DNA of 51,701 nucleotides, from the NCBI RefSeq assembly GCF_027947535.2, contig NZ_JAAGKO020000058.1, positions 1 through 51,701 of the forward strand, read 5' to 3'. Both the position numbers and the translations under genes were made by a program. The notes under the pieces were generated by a model. It was given only the letters and a program-made list of their open reading frames with translations. It was not told the origin of the DNA and did no database searches. Positions 35,156 through 44,050 of this stretch are shown here, one piece after another. Each line of letters starts with the position of its first letter. The stretch's first letter is position 1. This stretch comes from Streptantibioticus silvisoli (GTDB lineage Bacteria > Actinomycetota > Actinomycetes > Streptomycetales > Streptomycetaceae).

Positions 35156-35914
35156 CTACTGGTTGATGGACTTCGCCAGCTCCTGGGCGACCTGGTCGGC
35201 GCCGAGTTGGAGGTCGGCGTCGGCCGCGCCGGACGCCGGCTGGGAGAGGTCCACGGTGACCAGGACGTTGGCGGTACGGAAGACGAACGTCACATCGATC
35301 CCGGAGCCGCCGGGATTGCGCTTGACGCTGTCGTTGAGGAACGCCTCGTCGCCCAGACCGCTGATCCGCCGCTTCGATGCGCCGCCGGCGGTATGGGCGG
35401 CCGACGGGCTGGAGGTGCCCGGCTGCGGGGTGCCCAGCACCACGTTCGGCACCGGTTCGCCGGCCGGCACGTGGGCGGCGGTGGCCTGCTGGGCGAAGTC
35501 CTGGTGCGCCTTGTCGTCGTCGCTGACGGCCGGGTTGTAGGAGACGACCCGCTCGATGTCGATCACCAGGGCCCGCGCGGCGCCGTTCGCCGTGCCGTCC
35601 CACTTGCAGCCGACCCGGCGGTCGGTGTCGTACGTCAGCGCCGGGGTGCCCGCGTAGCCCGACGCCTTCGGGAGTATCGAGGTCAGCGTGGTGCGGCTCA
35701 CGCTGCCGCACGGCTCGGGCAGCGTCTGGTACTTGCCGGGCGGCGCGGCGGTGACCGTGCCGCTCTGGTCCGTGACCCCCGGATCGCCGGCGCCGTCGTC
35801 GCCGGACGACGAGGCGCTGCATCCGGCGACGCCGGTGAGAACGGCGGCCGACAGCAGCGCCGCGAGCGCGCGGCCGGTCGTGGTGCGCGCCGTCGTCCTT
35901 GCCAACGCCGTCAC
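35156..35914 (-). CDS. DUF3558-like lipoprotein (paralogue)
   Basis: A 252-residue lipoprotein with signal peptide ALAALLSAAVLTGVAGC (lipobox VAGC). The mature part repeats the neighbour's pattern: YQTLPEPCGSVSRTTLTSIL, VGCKWDGTANG, RISGLGDEAFL, FRTANVLVTVDLSQPA. The GTG at 35914 is taken because a longer start adds 41 residues that disrupt the signal peptide. It is divergent from rtcB across a 340-base gap. The two lipoproteins probably arose by tandem duplication. Confidence 0.8.
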   Translation of the reverse strand: MTALARTTARTTTGRALAALLSAAVLTGVAGCSASSSGDDGAGDPGVTDQSGTVTAAPPGKYQTLPEPCGSVSRTTLTSILPKASGYAGTPALTYDTDRRVGCKWDGTANGAARALVIDIERVVSYNPAVSDDDKAHQDFAQQATAAHVPAGEPVPNVVLGTPQPGTSSPSAAHTAGGASKRRISGLGDEAFLNDSVKRNPGGSGIDVTFVFRTANVLVTVDLSQPASGAADADLQLGADQVAQELAKSINQ

Positions 35915-36254
35915 AGGGCCGGCCCCCTTCCGGGAAAACGTGTTGCCGCCGCTGGGCGGCCGATGGACACAATGTCTACCGCAGTCCGCTGTGTCACCGC
36001 CGGTCCGGTGCGGAGAATGGATGCTTTTATCCCACATTCTCTTTGTGACGTTTTCTGATCGCTTGACGGCGTAATCTGGCGTTTTGTTGCACCGAATAGC
36101 GATGGTCGGTGGCGCAGGGCGAGGGGTGGCGCCGACCCGCCGACCGCCGTGCGCCGATGGTCAGGGTGAGCGGCGTGCGGTGTGCGCTGTACGCCGTGCT
36201 GCGGTGTACCGACCCGACGTAGATCATCATGTCAGCAGTTCAGGGGGAAAGACG
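35915..36254. promoter_or_regulatory. divergent intergenic region between lipoprotein and rtcB
   Basis: The DNA at 36010-36110 is much richer in A and T than its surroundings (TTTTATCCCACATTCTCTTT and TTGACGGCGTAATCTGG) and probably holds promoters in both directions. No clean -35/-10 pair was assigned. No gene is seen. Confidence 0.45.
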
Positions 36255-37565
36255 ATGACGTACACCGAGGTGCCCGGGGTCCGGGTGCCGATCCGCATGT
36301 GGGCCGACCCGGCCGGCGTCGAGGACGTCGCCATGCGCCAGCTGCGGAACGTCTCCTCACTGCCGTGGATCAAGGGTCTCGCGGTCATGCCGGACGTCCA
36401 CTTCGGCAAGGGGGCGACCGTCGGCTCGGTCATCGCCATGCACGGCGCGGTCTGCCCGGCCGCCGTCGGCGTCGACATCGGCTGCGGCATGAGCGCGGTG
36501 CGGACCTCCCTCACCGCGAACGACCTGCCGCACGACCTGGCCAAACTGCGCTCCCGCATCGAGGCCGCCATCCCGGTCGGCCGCGGCCTGCACGCCGATC
36601 CGGTCGATCCCGAACGCCTCGGGGTCGGCGCGGGGGCCTCCGGCGGCGGAAGTGGGGTCGGCGGGGGCGGGGTCGGCGGAAGTGGGATCGGCGGAAGTGG
36701 GATCGGCGGCGGCGCGGGTGGCGCGGCCGGCGGCGGCGCGGGTGGCGGGGCCGGGGGCTGGGACGCGTTCTGGAACCGGTTCGGCGACCTCGCGGAGGCG
36801 GTGCACCCGAGGGCGGAACGCGCCGCGCAGCAGCTCGGCACCCTCGGTGGCGGCAACCACTTCATCGAGGTCTGCCTCGACACCGACGACGCCGTGTGGC
36901 TGATGCTGCACTCCGGTTCGCGCAACATCGGCAAGGAACTCGCCGATCACCACATCGGCCAGGCCCGCGACCTGCCGCACAACCAGGACCTGGTCGACCG
37001 CGACCTCGCCGTCTTCGTCTCCGGCACCCCGCAGATGGCGGCCTACCGGCGCGACCTGTTCTGGGCGCAGGAGTACGCCAAGCACAACCGCGCGATCATG
37101 ATGGCGCTCTTCCAGGACGTCGTGAGCAAGGAGTTCAAGAAGGCGGGCGTCACCTACGGCGAGGTGATCTCCTGCCACCACAACTACGTCAGCGAGGAGC
37201 GCTACGACGGGATGGACCTGCTGGTCACCCGCAAGGGCGCGATCCGGGCCGGCGCCGGCGACCTGGGCATCATCCCCGGCTCCATGGGCACCGGTTCGTA
37301 CATCGTGCGCGGCCGCGGCAACGCCGACGCCTTCAACTCCGCCTCGCACGGCGCCGGCCGCCGGATGAGCCGCAACGCCGCCCGCAAGCGCTTCTCCACC
37401 CGCGACCTGGAGGACCAGACCCGCGGCGTCGAGTGCCGCAAGGACTCGGGTGTGGTGGACGAGATCCCCGGCGCGTACAAGCCGATCGAACAGGTCATCC
37501 GCCGACAGGACGACCTGGTCGAGGTCGTCGCCAAGCTCAAGCAGATCGTCTGCGTGAAGGGTTGA
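36255..37565 (+). CDS. rtcB: RtcB RNA-splicing ligase with glycine-rich insertion
   Basis: A 436-residue RtcB, which joins 2',3'-cyclic phosphate or 3'-phosphate RNA ends to 5'-OH ends using GTP and manganese. Metal and active-site motifs are PDVHFGKGATVGS, GVDIGCGMSA, LGGGNHFIEV and LMLHSGSRNIG. The GMP-accepting histidine is in SHGAGRRMSR. Residues 124-168 are an insertion of nearly only Gly, Ser, Ala, Val and Ile, coded by 15-base tandem repeats; without it the length would match the usual 395 or so. AGGGGGAAAG precedes the ATG. Confidence 0.93.
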   Translation: MTYTEVPGVRVPIRMWADPAGVEDVAMRQLRNVSSLPWIKGLAVMPDVHFGKGATVGSVIAMHGAVCPAAVGVDIGCGMSAVRTSLTANDLPHDLAKLRSRIEAAIPVGRGLHADPVDPERLGVGAGASGGGSGVGGGGVGGSGIGGSGIGGGAGGAAGGGAGGGAGGWDAFWNRFGDLAEAVHPRAERAAQQLGTLGGGNHFIEVCLDTDDAVWLMLHSGSRNIGKELADHHIGQARDLPHNQDLVDRDLAVFVSGTPQMAAYRRDLFWAQEYAKHNRAIMMALFQDVVSKEFKKAGVTYGEVISCHHNYVSEERYDGMDLLVTRKGAIRAGAGDLGIIPGSMGTGSYIVRGRGNADAFNSASHGAGRRMSRNAARKRFSTRDLEDQTRGVECRKDSGVVDEIPGAYKPIEQVIRRQDDLVEVVAKLKQIVCVKG

Positions 37566-38260
37566 TGGGTGCTGATGCGTTAGGGGGTTGATTTGCGCTG
37601 GCTGCTGGCTGCTGGCTGATGTCGGGGGCGTGAGGCGGCGGGGTGGCTGGCTGCTGTCGGGGGTGAGGCGGTCAGGGCCGAACGCGGTCGCCAGCCGGGG
37701 GAGTTGAGGCGCCTGCGGCTGCGCGGAGTTGCGGACGGGGGAGCTGGCGGGGGCGCCGGGGGACGGCCCTGCTGGGGGTGCGGCGGGCCGGCGCGTCTGC
37801 GGCGGTGGTGCTGAAGTCGCCGCGTGTACGGGGGAGTTGTCGACGGCTGGCCGGCGGGGGCGCCGGAGGGGGCGGCCGTGCCCTGGAAGTTACGGACGGT
37901 CCCGTCTGCGGGAGTTCCGAAGTCGACGCGCCCTGCGGGGAGTTGATGACGGCTGGCCGGCGGGGGCGTCGGAGACGACGGCGTTGCCGGGGGAGTTGCG
38001 CCGCGCGGTAGGGCCGCCGGGGGCGGGAAGCGCTCCGGCGTGGGGCGGGACGTGGGGGGCGCGTGCGGCGTGCGGGGCGTTGTTCGGATGAACGACGCGC
38101 GCCGGTCGCGCTACCTCATCCGCTTCCCCGGATGGGCGATTGAGAAGGCGGCCGCAGTGCGGAAGCGTGGTGTGCAGCGGAACTTCCGGAACCGCCGGAA
38201 GCCGCAGGAAGAGTGTGCTTCGTCATGCTTCGAGGCGCATCGTCGCACACAGGAGGAGCC
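37566..38260. repeat. gene-free stretch with G-rich degenerate repeats
   Basis: GCTGGCTGCTGG-type repeats lie at 37600-37660. A 37-base unit beginning GGGGAGTTG occurs at 37831-37867 and 37937-37973 with three differences, amid further GGGGGAGTTG phrases spaced about 50-100 bases. At 38183-38201, CTTCCGG and CCGGAAG form a perfect 7-bp inverted repeat. Open frames here lack coding bias. Confidence 0.7.
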
Positions 38261-38575
38261 ATGACCTACAGGAAGCTCCGGCGCGCCGCAGTCCTCGGTG
38301 GCGCCACCGGCGTCCGGATCGCCGAGGCGGCCGGCCCGCTGACCCGCCCGCGCACCGAACCGCCGCCGTGCGCCACGCCCACGAACCGCCGGCGAGCGGC
38401 GGGGATCTCCGCGGTCGTCTTCATCCCCGCCCAGCGCCGGCGTCCGCCGTGGCGGTACGAGCCGCACGAGTCGGGACACGGCACCGCATGCCATCGGCGG
38501 ATCCGCCGCAGACCTCCGCCACCGCACCGCGGGCGACCGCCGGACCAGGACCAGGACCCGGACCCCGACGCCTGA
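38261..38575 (+). CDS. doubtful small hypothetical protein
   Basis: An open frame of 104 codons beginning MTYRKLRRAAVLGGATGVRI. It has a good ribosome-binding site (AGGAGG four bases before the ATG), and the first 40 codons end almost all in G or C. The N-terminus looks like a broken signal peptide (basic start, Ala/Gly-rich stretch without enough hydrophobic residues). The rest is Arg/Pro-rich without domain. It may be the remnant of a secreted-protein gene. Confidence 0.3.
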   Translation: MTYRKLRRAAVLGGATGVRIAEAAGPLTRPRTEPPPCATPTNRRRAAGISAVVFIPAQRRRPPWRYEPHESGHGTACHRRIRRRPPPPHRGRPPDQDQDPDPDA

Positions 38576-39319
38576 AGTCCCCACCGCCCGCGATCCTCAT
38601 GGCCCGGCCCCCGCACGGTTCGGCGTCCGCACCGGCTGAACACCCGCAAGCCCCGCACCCGCGCGGGTCCCGGCCACCCGTACCGTCCGCACGCCTCGCA
38701 CCCGCTGGCCGCTGTCACCGGTACCGCCGCTGCCTGCGTACGCACCCGCACGCCCACCGTCCCGGACCCGCACACCCTGCCCCCTTATCGCCCCGCACCC
38801 CGTACCCGTCGGCCGACGCCTTCACCGCTGCACCTGAAAGCGGACCGTCTTCACCCGAAAGAGGACCACCCCGAAAGAGGACCACCCGAGAGGAGATCAC
38901 CCGAAAGAAACCACGAGGGCCGTCGGGGCCTTGAGGGACACGCGGACGACCCGGGCGCCCGCGCGAGCCCGTCCGGTCGGCAGCGAGCCGCCACGGCACG
39001 ACATCGGTGCACCCGGCCCCGCGAACGCGTCCCCGCCGCCGACCGCGCCCGGCGGACGGCACGCCGCCGCGGCACGACACCGCGCCATGGCAACGCCGTA
39101 CTCGGGCCTCCGCGAACGCGTCTCAGCGCGTATCAGCGCATGCCGGCGTACCTGTGCGCACCGCAGTACCCCGTGCCGTGCCATCACCTGGACCAACGCC
39201 GAGTGCCGTCAACCAACCACGCGCGTCAACGCGTGCCATTGACGTGCCTCCGGCCCAGCGCCGGACCCGGACTCCCCGCCGGGCCCGACGCCGTCGGAGG
39301 CACGGCCCGGGCGGTCGGC
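38576..39319. repeat. gene-free stretch with a 16-base tandem repeat
   Basis: Four imperfect copies of a unit near CCCGAAAGAGGACCAC run from 38852 to 38914. The rest is C-rich on the plus strand and without coding bias in any frame. Phrases such as CAGCGCGTATCAGCGC at 39124-39140 are local short repeats. Confidence 0.6.
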
Positions 39320-39802
39320 TCAGGGGGCCCCGCCCGGGCCTCCCACGTCGGCCACGCCGCACGAGGCAGTACCACCCGGCAGCCGCCCGCGGTGGTCCGC
39401 CACGACGCGGTAGGCCGCGTGGGCCACCAGACGCACCCCGGGCAGCGTCAGCACCGCCCCCAGCGGTGCCCAGACGCCGCCCGCGCGCAGCAGCACCTTG
39501 GCGACGGCCCGCGCCCCGCCGGACACCGCGCCGGGCGGAGTCACCCACAGCACCTCGTGGGCGGCGCGCTCGGCGGTGACGCCCAGTCCGGCCAGGTCGG
39601 CGCGCTGCCACGCCACGATGTCCGCGTCCGGCCGGACCCAGCGCCGGGTGAACTCCACGCACCGCGTACAGAATCCGCAGTCACCGTCGAACACCAGCAC
39701 CGGCCGCCGCGCCCCCGAAGGCGCCGCACCCGCACCGGCTCGCACCGCACCCTCCGCCGCACCCGCATCCCCCGGCGCCGCACCCGCACCCGTGTCCACC
39801 AC
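39320..39802 (-). CDS. DCC-family thiol-disulfide oxidoreductase (DUF393)
   Basis: A 160-residue protein with the signature VLVFDGDCGFCTRCVEFTRR (DxDCGFC, CxxC) of the DCC/DUF393 family, a predicted thioredoxin-like thiol oxidoreductase. An Ala/Gly-rich leader of about 33 residues precedes it. The C-terminal AHAAYRVVADHRGRLPGG follows the family pattern. The GTG start lies 2 bases after the SDR stop, with GGAAGG in the end of the SDR gene, so the two form an operon. Confidence 0.82.
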   Translation of the reverse strand: MVDTGAGAAPGDAGAAEGAVRAGAGAAPSGARRPVLVFDGDCGFCTRCVEFTRRWVRPDADIVAWQRADLAGLGVTAERAAHEVLWVTPPGAVSGGARAVAKVLLRAGGVWAPLGAVLTLPGVRLVAHAAYRVVADHRGRLPGGTASCGVADVGGPGGAP

Positions 39803-39804
39803 CG

Positions 39805-40557
39805 TCAGCCTTCCCGGTGGACCTTGTGCTGTGCGGCCTGGGCGCGGGGGCGGACCACGAGGAGGTCGATGTTGACGTGGGAGGGGCGGGTGACGGCCCA
39901 GGCGATGGTGTCGGCGACGTCGTCGGCGGTCAGGGGTTCGGCCACGCCCTGGTAGACGGCGGCGGCCCGGGACTCGTCGCCGCCGAAGCGGTTGAGGGCG
40001 AACTCGTCGGTGCGCACCATGCCCGGGGCGATCTCGATCACCCGGATGGGGTCGCCGCACAGTTCGAGGCGCAGGGTGGCCGCGATGGCGTGGGCGCCGT
40101 GCTTGGCGGCGACGTAGCCGCCGCCACCCTCGTACGCGCCGTGGCCGGCGGTGGAGGAGACGACGACCACCGTGCCGTCGCCGCTGGTGCGCAGGGCGGG
40201 CAGCAGGGTCTGGGTGACGTTGAGGACGCCGAGGACGTTGACGTCGTACATCGCCCGCCAGTCGTCGGGGCCGGCCTGCTCGACGTAGTCGGCGCCGATC
40301 GCGCCGCCGGCGTTGTTGACCAGCACGTCGACCCGGTCGAGGGAGGCGGCGAACGCCTCGACGGCGGCGCGGTCGGTGACGTCGAGCGGCTGGACGACCA
40401 CGTCCGCGCCCCGGCCGCGCAGTTCGGCGGCCAGGGACTCGATGCGGTCGGCGCGGCGGGCGGCCAGCACGACGCGGTACCCCGCCTCGGCCAGTCGCCG
40501 CGCGGTGGCGGCGCCGATGCCGCTGCTGGCTCCGGTGACCACTGCTGTACGGGACAT
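39805..40557 (-). CDS. short-chain dehydrogenase/reductase
   Basis: A 250-residue classical SDR. The cofactor motif is VVTGASSGIGAATA, followed by LVNNAGGAIG. The catalytic serine is in VVVSSTAGHGAYEGGGG and the Tyr-Lys pair in GGYVAAKHGAHAI. Arginines after the second strand (LAARRADRIE) favour NADP(H). It resembles the YdfG/serine-3-dehydrogenase-like group, but the substrate is not known. It is the first gene of an operon with the DUF393 protein. Confidence 0.88.
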   Translation of the reverse strand: MSRTAVVTGASSGIGAATARRLAEAGYRVVLAARRADRIESLAAELRGRGADVVVQPLDVTDRAAVEAFAASLDRVDVLVNNAGGAIGADYVEQAGPDDWRAMYDVNVLGVLNVTQTLLPALRTSGDGTVVVVSSTAGHGAYEGGGGYVAAKHGAHAIAATLRLELCGDPIRVIEIAPGMVRTDEFALNRFGGDESRAAAVYQGVAEPLTADDVADTIAWAVTRPSHVNIDLLVVRPRAQAAQHKVHREG

Positions 40558-40734
40558 GTGGGGCGTCTCCTCTGCGGTGCGGTGCGGTGCGGTACGACGA
40601 CGTGCGGTGCGGAAGCGTGCGGGTGCGCTGCCAAGAGTGTGCGGTGCGGTGCGAACGTGCGGTACGCGAAACGTGCCGGCGCGGGCGGCGGCTCCACCCT
40701 ACGGCGGCCTCCGTACCGGCCGGAACGCCGGGAA
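40558..40734. repeat. TGCGG-repeat region upstream of the SDR gene
   Basis: TGCGG or GTGCGG is repeated many times between 40573 and 40660, in loose 5-base steps. The stretch is the upstream region of the SDR operon; no promoter could be assigned. Confidence 0.55.
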
Positions 40735-40765
40735 CCCGGCCGGAGACGAAGGGTCTCCGGCCGGG
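40735..40765 (-). terminator. terminator of the S53 peptidase gene
   Basis: CCCGGCCGGAGAC (40735-40747) pairs perfectly with GTCTCCGGCCGGG (40753-40765) across GAAGG, 79 bases past the stop codon. Confidence 0.8.
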
Positions 40766-40843
40766 CTCCGGGGTGAAGCGGTCCAGCGGTGAAGCGGTCA
40801 AGCGGTCGGGCTGCGGCGTCGGCGGGGCCGGTCCGCGGGGTGA

Positions 40844-42880
40844 CTACTTGAAGGAACGCAGGTAGTTCAGGGTCGGCGAGCCGACGCCGGTGGCGTCGTC
40901 GTAACCCTTGACGGCGTTCAGGCTGGTGTCGGTGCCGAAGGACACCAGACGGACCGCCAGGGCGCCGTTGACCTCGCCGAAGTCGGCGACGTTGCTCAGC
41001 GGGGCCTGGTGGTGCGCGGCGGCCTGGTCCACGACGTCCTTGAACAGGCCGAGGGTGGAGCGGACGTAGATCTCCGGGTTGGCGAAGCCGATCGCGTGGT
41101 GCTGGCCCTGGATCGCGTCGGCCTGGACCGCCGCGAACTCCGGGGAGGCGACGGAGGTGCCGCCGTAGCCGCCCTCGCTGTAGGCGCCCCCGTCGGTCAT
41201 GCCGACCAGGACGGAGGTGTACAGGTCACCGTTCATGGCGACGTCGGGGGTGACGCGCATGGCCGAGGCGCTGTGCGCACCGGTCATCAGGGTGTGCGAC
41301 GTGGCGCTCGGCACGCCCCAGCTCTGGTACCACGGCTGCTTGAAGTCCTCCGAGGTACCGCCGCCGCCGCCGAAGTAGAACGGCGCGGGGAGCGGGGTCC
41401 AGCTCTTGCCGTCGGTGGACAGCGCCGAGCGGGCGTTGCCCATGTCGGTCTCGAAGCCGTACGAGCCGCTCTTGCTGGCCAGGCCCAGCGCGGTGCCGCC
41501 GACCGAGGTCACCCACGGGGAGGAGTCCGGCCAGTTGGCCTGCGCGCGCGAGGTGTCGGTCTGGCAGTTGGCACCGGTCGCCGCGGCGAGCGGGCTGCTG
41601 TCGCCGCAGTCGCCGGCCGAGAAGTTGATCGTGATGCCCTCGGCCGCGGCCTGCTCGAACACCTGGGTGTAGGCGGCGATCTCCGTGGCGGTGATGTCCT
41701 CGTTGTCCGAGGTGTGCATGATCTCACCCCAGGAGTTGGTGATGACATCCGCACTGTGCTTGTCGACGACCGAGGAGATCGCGGCGAGCAGGTCGTCGTC
41801 GGTGCAGGAGTTCGCGCCGACGTAGTGGACGTCGGCGTCCGGGGCGAGCCCGTGCACCATCTCGACGTCCAGCGACTCCTCGCCGAGCCAGCCCTCGGGG
41901 CCGCCGCACTCGTCCTGGTCCTCCCACTGCGCGGGAGTGACGTCCTCGGTGTACTGGCCGGCCTTGAACGGCTTGTCACCGTGGTTGGCGGCGTAGGTGT
42001 TGGCGTCCGACTCCATGGTCGACGACCCGTAGGCGTCGATGATGGCGACGGTCGCGCCCTTGCCGGTCAGACCGGAGGAGGTGATGCCGTAGGCCTTGCG
42101 CAGCTGCGAGGGCTGGAACGAGCACTGGTCGAAGGGGACCGCGCCGTTGACGTAGCCGGCCGGGGCACCGGTGGCCAACTTCTGGCCCCAGTAGTCCGAG
42201 CAGGTCGCGGTGGTGGGCAGGCCGTCGGAGGGCTTGGCGCCCTTGACCGCGGCGGTGCTGACCTTGACCGAGTCCGGCTTGGCGTGGTTCGAGCCGGCCG
42301 AGGACAGGCCGGTGACGCCGAGGACCGAGGCCGAGACCGACGCCGGGACGCTGACGTTGCGGGCCGGCGCGTGGCGCAGCGTGCCCGCGACCTTGTACTG
42401 GTGGATCGAGGTGCCGAACGCCTTGCTGACCGCGGCGTTGGTGCCCTTGATGGTGATGGCGTGCTCGGAGCTGCTGACCACGGTCAGGCCGGCCCCGGTC
42501 AGCCAGCCGCGCACGGCGGCGACCTGGGCCGTGGTGGTGCCGAAGCGGGCCTTGGCCTGCGCGGCGGTCAGGAACTTGTCGTACTGGGCGCTGTGCGGGT
42601 CGGAGACCGCCTGCGCGTACGCGGAGAGCTCGGCGGAGTTCTGGCCGGCCAGGTAGACGGTGCCGGTGAACTCGGTGGACGCCGAGGCGGTGCCCGCGTC
42701 CTTGGCGGCGGTGGCCCACGCCGGGTGGCTGCCGGAGATGGTCTTCGGGCCGGCGGTGGGGGCGGACGCCTGCGACGGCACGGCCAGCGCCACCGAGCCG
42801 GACGCCAGAGCCAGCGAGGCGGCCGCGGCGACCGCTATGCGGCGGCCGCGCAGGCCGCGGGAGTTGAGTTTGTCGGTAAT
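40844..42880 (-). CDS. secreted S53 (sedolisin/kumamolisin-like) serine-carboxyl peptidase
   Basis: About 678 residues: signal peptide (RRIAVAAAASLALASGSVAL, cleavage near SQASA), pro-kumamolisin activation domain (HSAQYDKFLTAAQAKARFG), then the S53 catalytic domain. The catalytic Glu and Asp are four apart in LGEESLDVEM, the oxyanion Asp is in NFSAGDCG, and the nucleophile Ser in YGGTSVASPEFA. The calcium site is GYDDATGVGSP. No ATG or GTG lies before the signal core. The first possible TTG (42928) falls inside a promoter-like -35 box. GGAG stands 5 bases before an ATT at 42880, so an ATT start is proposed; the start is uncertain. Confidence 0.85.
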   Translation of the reverse strand: MTDKLNSRGLRGRRIAVAAAASLALASGSVALAVPSQASAPTAGPKTISGSHPAWATAAKDAGTASASTEFTGTVYLAGQNSAELSAYAQAVSDPHSAQYDKFLTAAQAKARFGTTTAQVAAVRGWLTGAGLTVVSSSEHAITIKGTNAAVSKAFGTSIHQYKVAGTLRHAPARNVSVPASVSASVLGVTGLSSAGSNHAKPDSVKVSTAAVKGAKPSDGLPTTATCSDYWGQKLATGAPAGYVNGAVPFDQCSFQPSQLRKAYGITSSGLTGKGATVAIIDAYGSSTMESDANTYAANHGDKPFKAGQYTEDVTPAQWEDQDECGGPEGWLGEESLDVEMVHGLAPDADVHYVGANSCTDDDLLAAISSVVDKHSADVITNSWGEIMHTSDNEDITATEIAAYTQVFEQAAAEGITINFSAGDCGDSSPLAAATGANCQTDTSRAQANWPDSSPWVTSVGGTALGLASKSGSYGFETDMGNARSALSTDGKSWTPLPAPFYFGGGGGTSEDFKQPWYQSWGVPSATSHTLMTGAHSASAMRVTPDVAMNGDLYTSVLVGMTDGGAYSEGGYGGTSVASPEFAAVQADAIQGQHHAIGFANPEIYVRSTLGLFKDVVDQAAAHHQAPLSNVADFGEVNGALAVRLVSFGTDTSLNAVKGYDDATGVGSPTLNYLRSFK

Positions 42881-42899
42881 GACGACTCCAACGTGAATG

Positions 42900-42928
42900 T
42901 CTGTAGGGACGCGCAAGAGACGCTGCAA
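42900..42928 (-). promoter_or_regulatory. candidate promoter of the S53 peptidase
   Basis: On the minus strand TTGCAG (42928-42923), 17 bases, TACAGA (42905-42900) fits -35 and -10 boxes of the main sigma factor. A transcript from here would begin just upstream of GGAG at 42889-42886 and the proposed ATT start. Confidence 0.5.
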
Positions 42929-43372
42929 CCCTGTCCGGGAACGCTCATGGCGAGTGTTGGCCTGTAGTGTGCACGCCGCGTGACGATTGTGGGAATAGCC
43001 GCCAGTGCCTGGAATGGTGCCTGTTCTTCAGCGTTTGGCGACTTCACCGGTCGCATCCCACCCCAGACCTGGGCGAAAACCCTTCGGGTCGGGAGTCGGT
43101 GACACCTTCCGGCCATCGACCGCAAGCGGCCGTCACGGACTCCGGTGGTGGGGGAAGGTGTTTCTTCCGCTGTTCGCGGGCCACTTGGGAATGATCGCCG
43201 GCGCGAAATCCGGCGGGCCGGTGAATAGGGCCGCGCGGAATCTCCTCTACCGCATCCCACCCGTCCGGCGGAAGTACCCCGGGGGATTCGATGATCCGAT
43301 GGACCGTCATCACGTTCACGGTCGCGGGCGGGCGGCGCGGACTGTATCAGGGCCGCGCCGCGCGGCGGTGGG
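42929..43372. other. gene-free stretch upstream of the S53 peptidase
   Basis: The sequence is less GC-rich than average and no frame has coding bias. No strong hairpin or repeat was seen apart from short GC-palindromes at 43350-43366 near the end of the next minus-strand gene. Confidence 0.5.
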
Positions 43373-43807
43373 TCAGGGCCAGACCAGGCAGTAGAGCTGG
43401 TGGCCGTTCTCGTGCAGCCGGTGCGCGAAGTGCTGCCACTCGTGGAGCATCTGGTAGATCACGAACGCGTCGCGCGGACCGCGGCGGTCCGGGACCGTCG
43501 ACCAGATGAAGGCGGCGGCGCCGAGTTCCTCCTCGCCGGCCTTGCGGAGCGGTTCGACGACGTTGATCGGGAGTTTGACCACGGCGTAGTCCGGGTGCAG
43601 GACGACGAGTTCGAGCGGCGGCACCTTGGCGAGCGGAATGCCCTCGATACCGGTGAGCACCATGGCGGACATGGTCTCCGGCTTGACCTTGGTGAACATG
43701 CCCTGGCCGAGTTCGTCGCCGCCGAGTTCCTCCGGGCGCATGGAGATCGGCACACGGGCCGCGGTCGCGCCGTCGGGTGCGCCGAAATACTTGTAGGTCA
43801 CCCCCAC
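43373..43807 (-). CDS. conserved hypothetical protein divergent from hemL
   Basis: A 144-residue soluble protein: MGVTYKYFGAPDGATAARVP at the N-terminus, a beta-rich middle (LELVVLHPDYAVVKLPINVV) and the His-rich C-terminus MLHEWQHFAHRLHENGHQLY. Codon bias is strong. I do not recognise a domain. The three closely spaced histidines in EWQHFAHRLHENGH could bind a metal, but this is speculation. GTG start with AGGGG 7 bases before; a GTG at 43801 is also possible. It shares the upstream region with hemL. Confidence 0.7.
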   Translation of the reverse strand: MGVTYKYFGAPDGATAARVPISMRPEELGGDELGQGMFTKVKPETMSAMVLTGIEGIPLAKVPPLELVVLHPDYAVVKLPINVVEPLRKAGEEELGAAAFIWSTVPDRRGPRDAFVIYQMLHEWQHFAHRLHENGHQLYCLVWP

Positions 43808-44050
43808 TCGGCCACCCCTGCTTCCACCCTCCGCGGTCTCGGAACGCCTTGTGCCGGACGGTCGGCGCCTCTTGCCGGTGGGCCGGGCGTGCCCGGGATC
43901 GCGGTCGTCCGCTTCGTCGCCCAGTCCGCCACCTGGCTGCATTTCACTACCCGACCATTCACAGGCCCAACCACGCAACCCGATCATCGTGTCAGATACA
44001 CGGTCGAGACCAAATCACACGCCGATTCGGACCTCTGAGAACATGGACCC

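Noticed and set aside
38931-39242. Small plus-strand ORF in the gene-free gap
   Set aside because: Codon third positions show no G/C bias, there is no ribosome-binding site, and the product has no pattern.
39803-40801. N-terminal extension of the DUF393 protein in the same frame
   Set aside because: It runs antisense-frame through the SDR gene, which has the real coding signature; the GTG at 39802 with its own ribosome-binding site is a better start.
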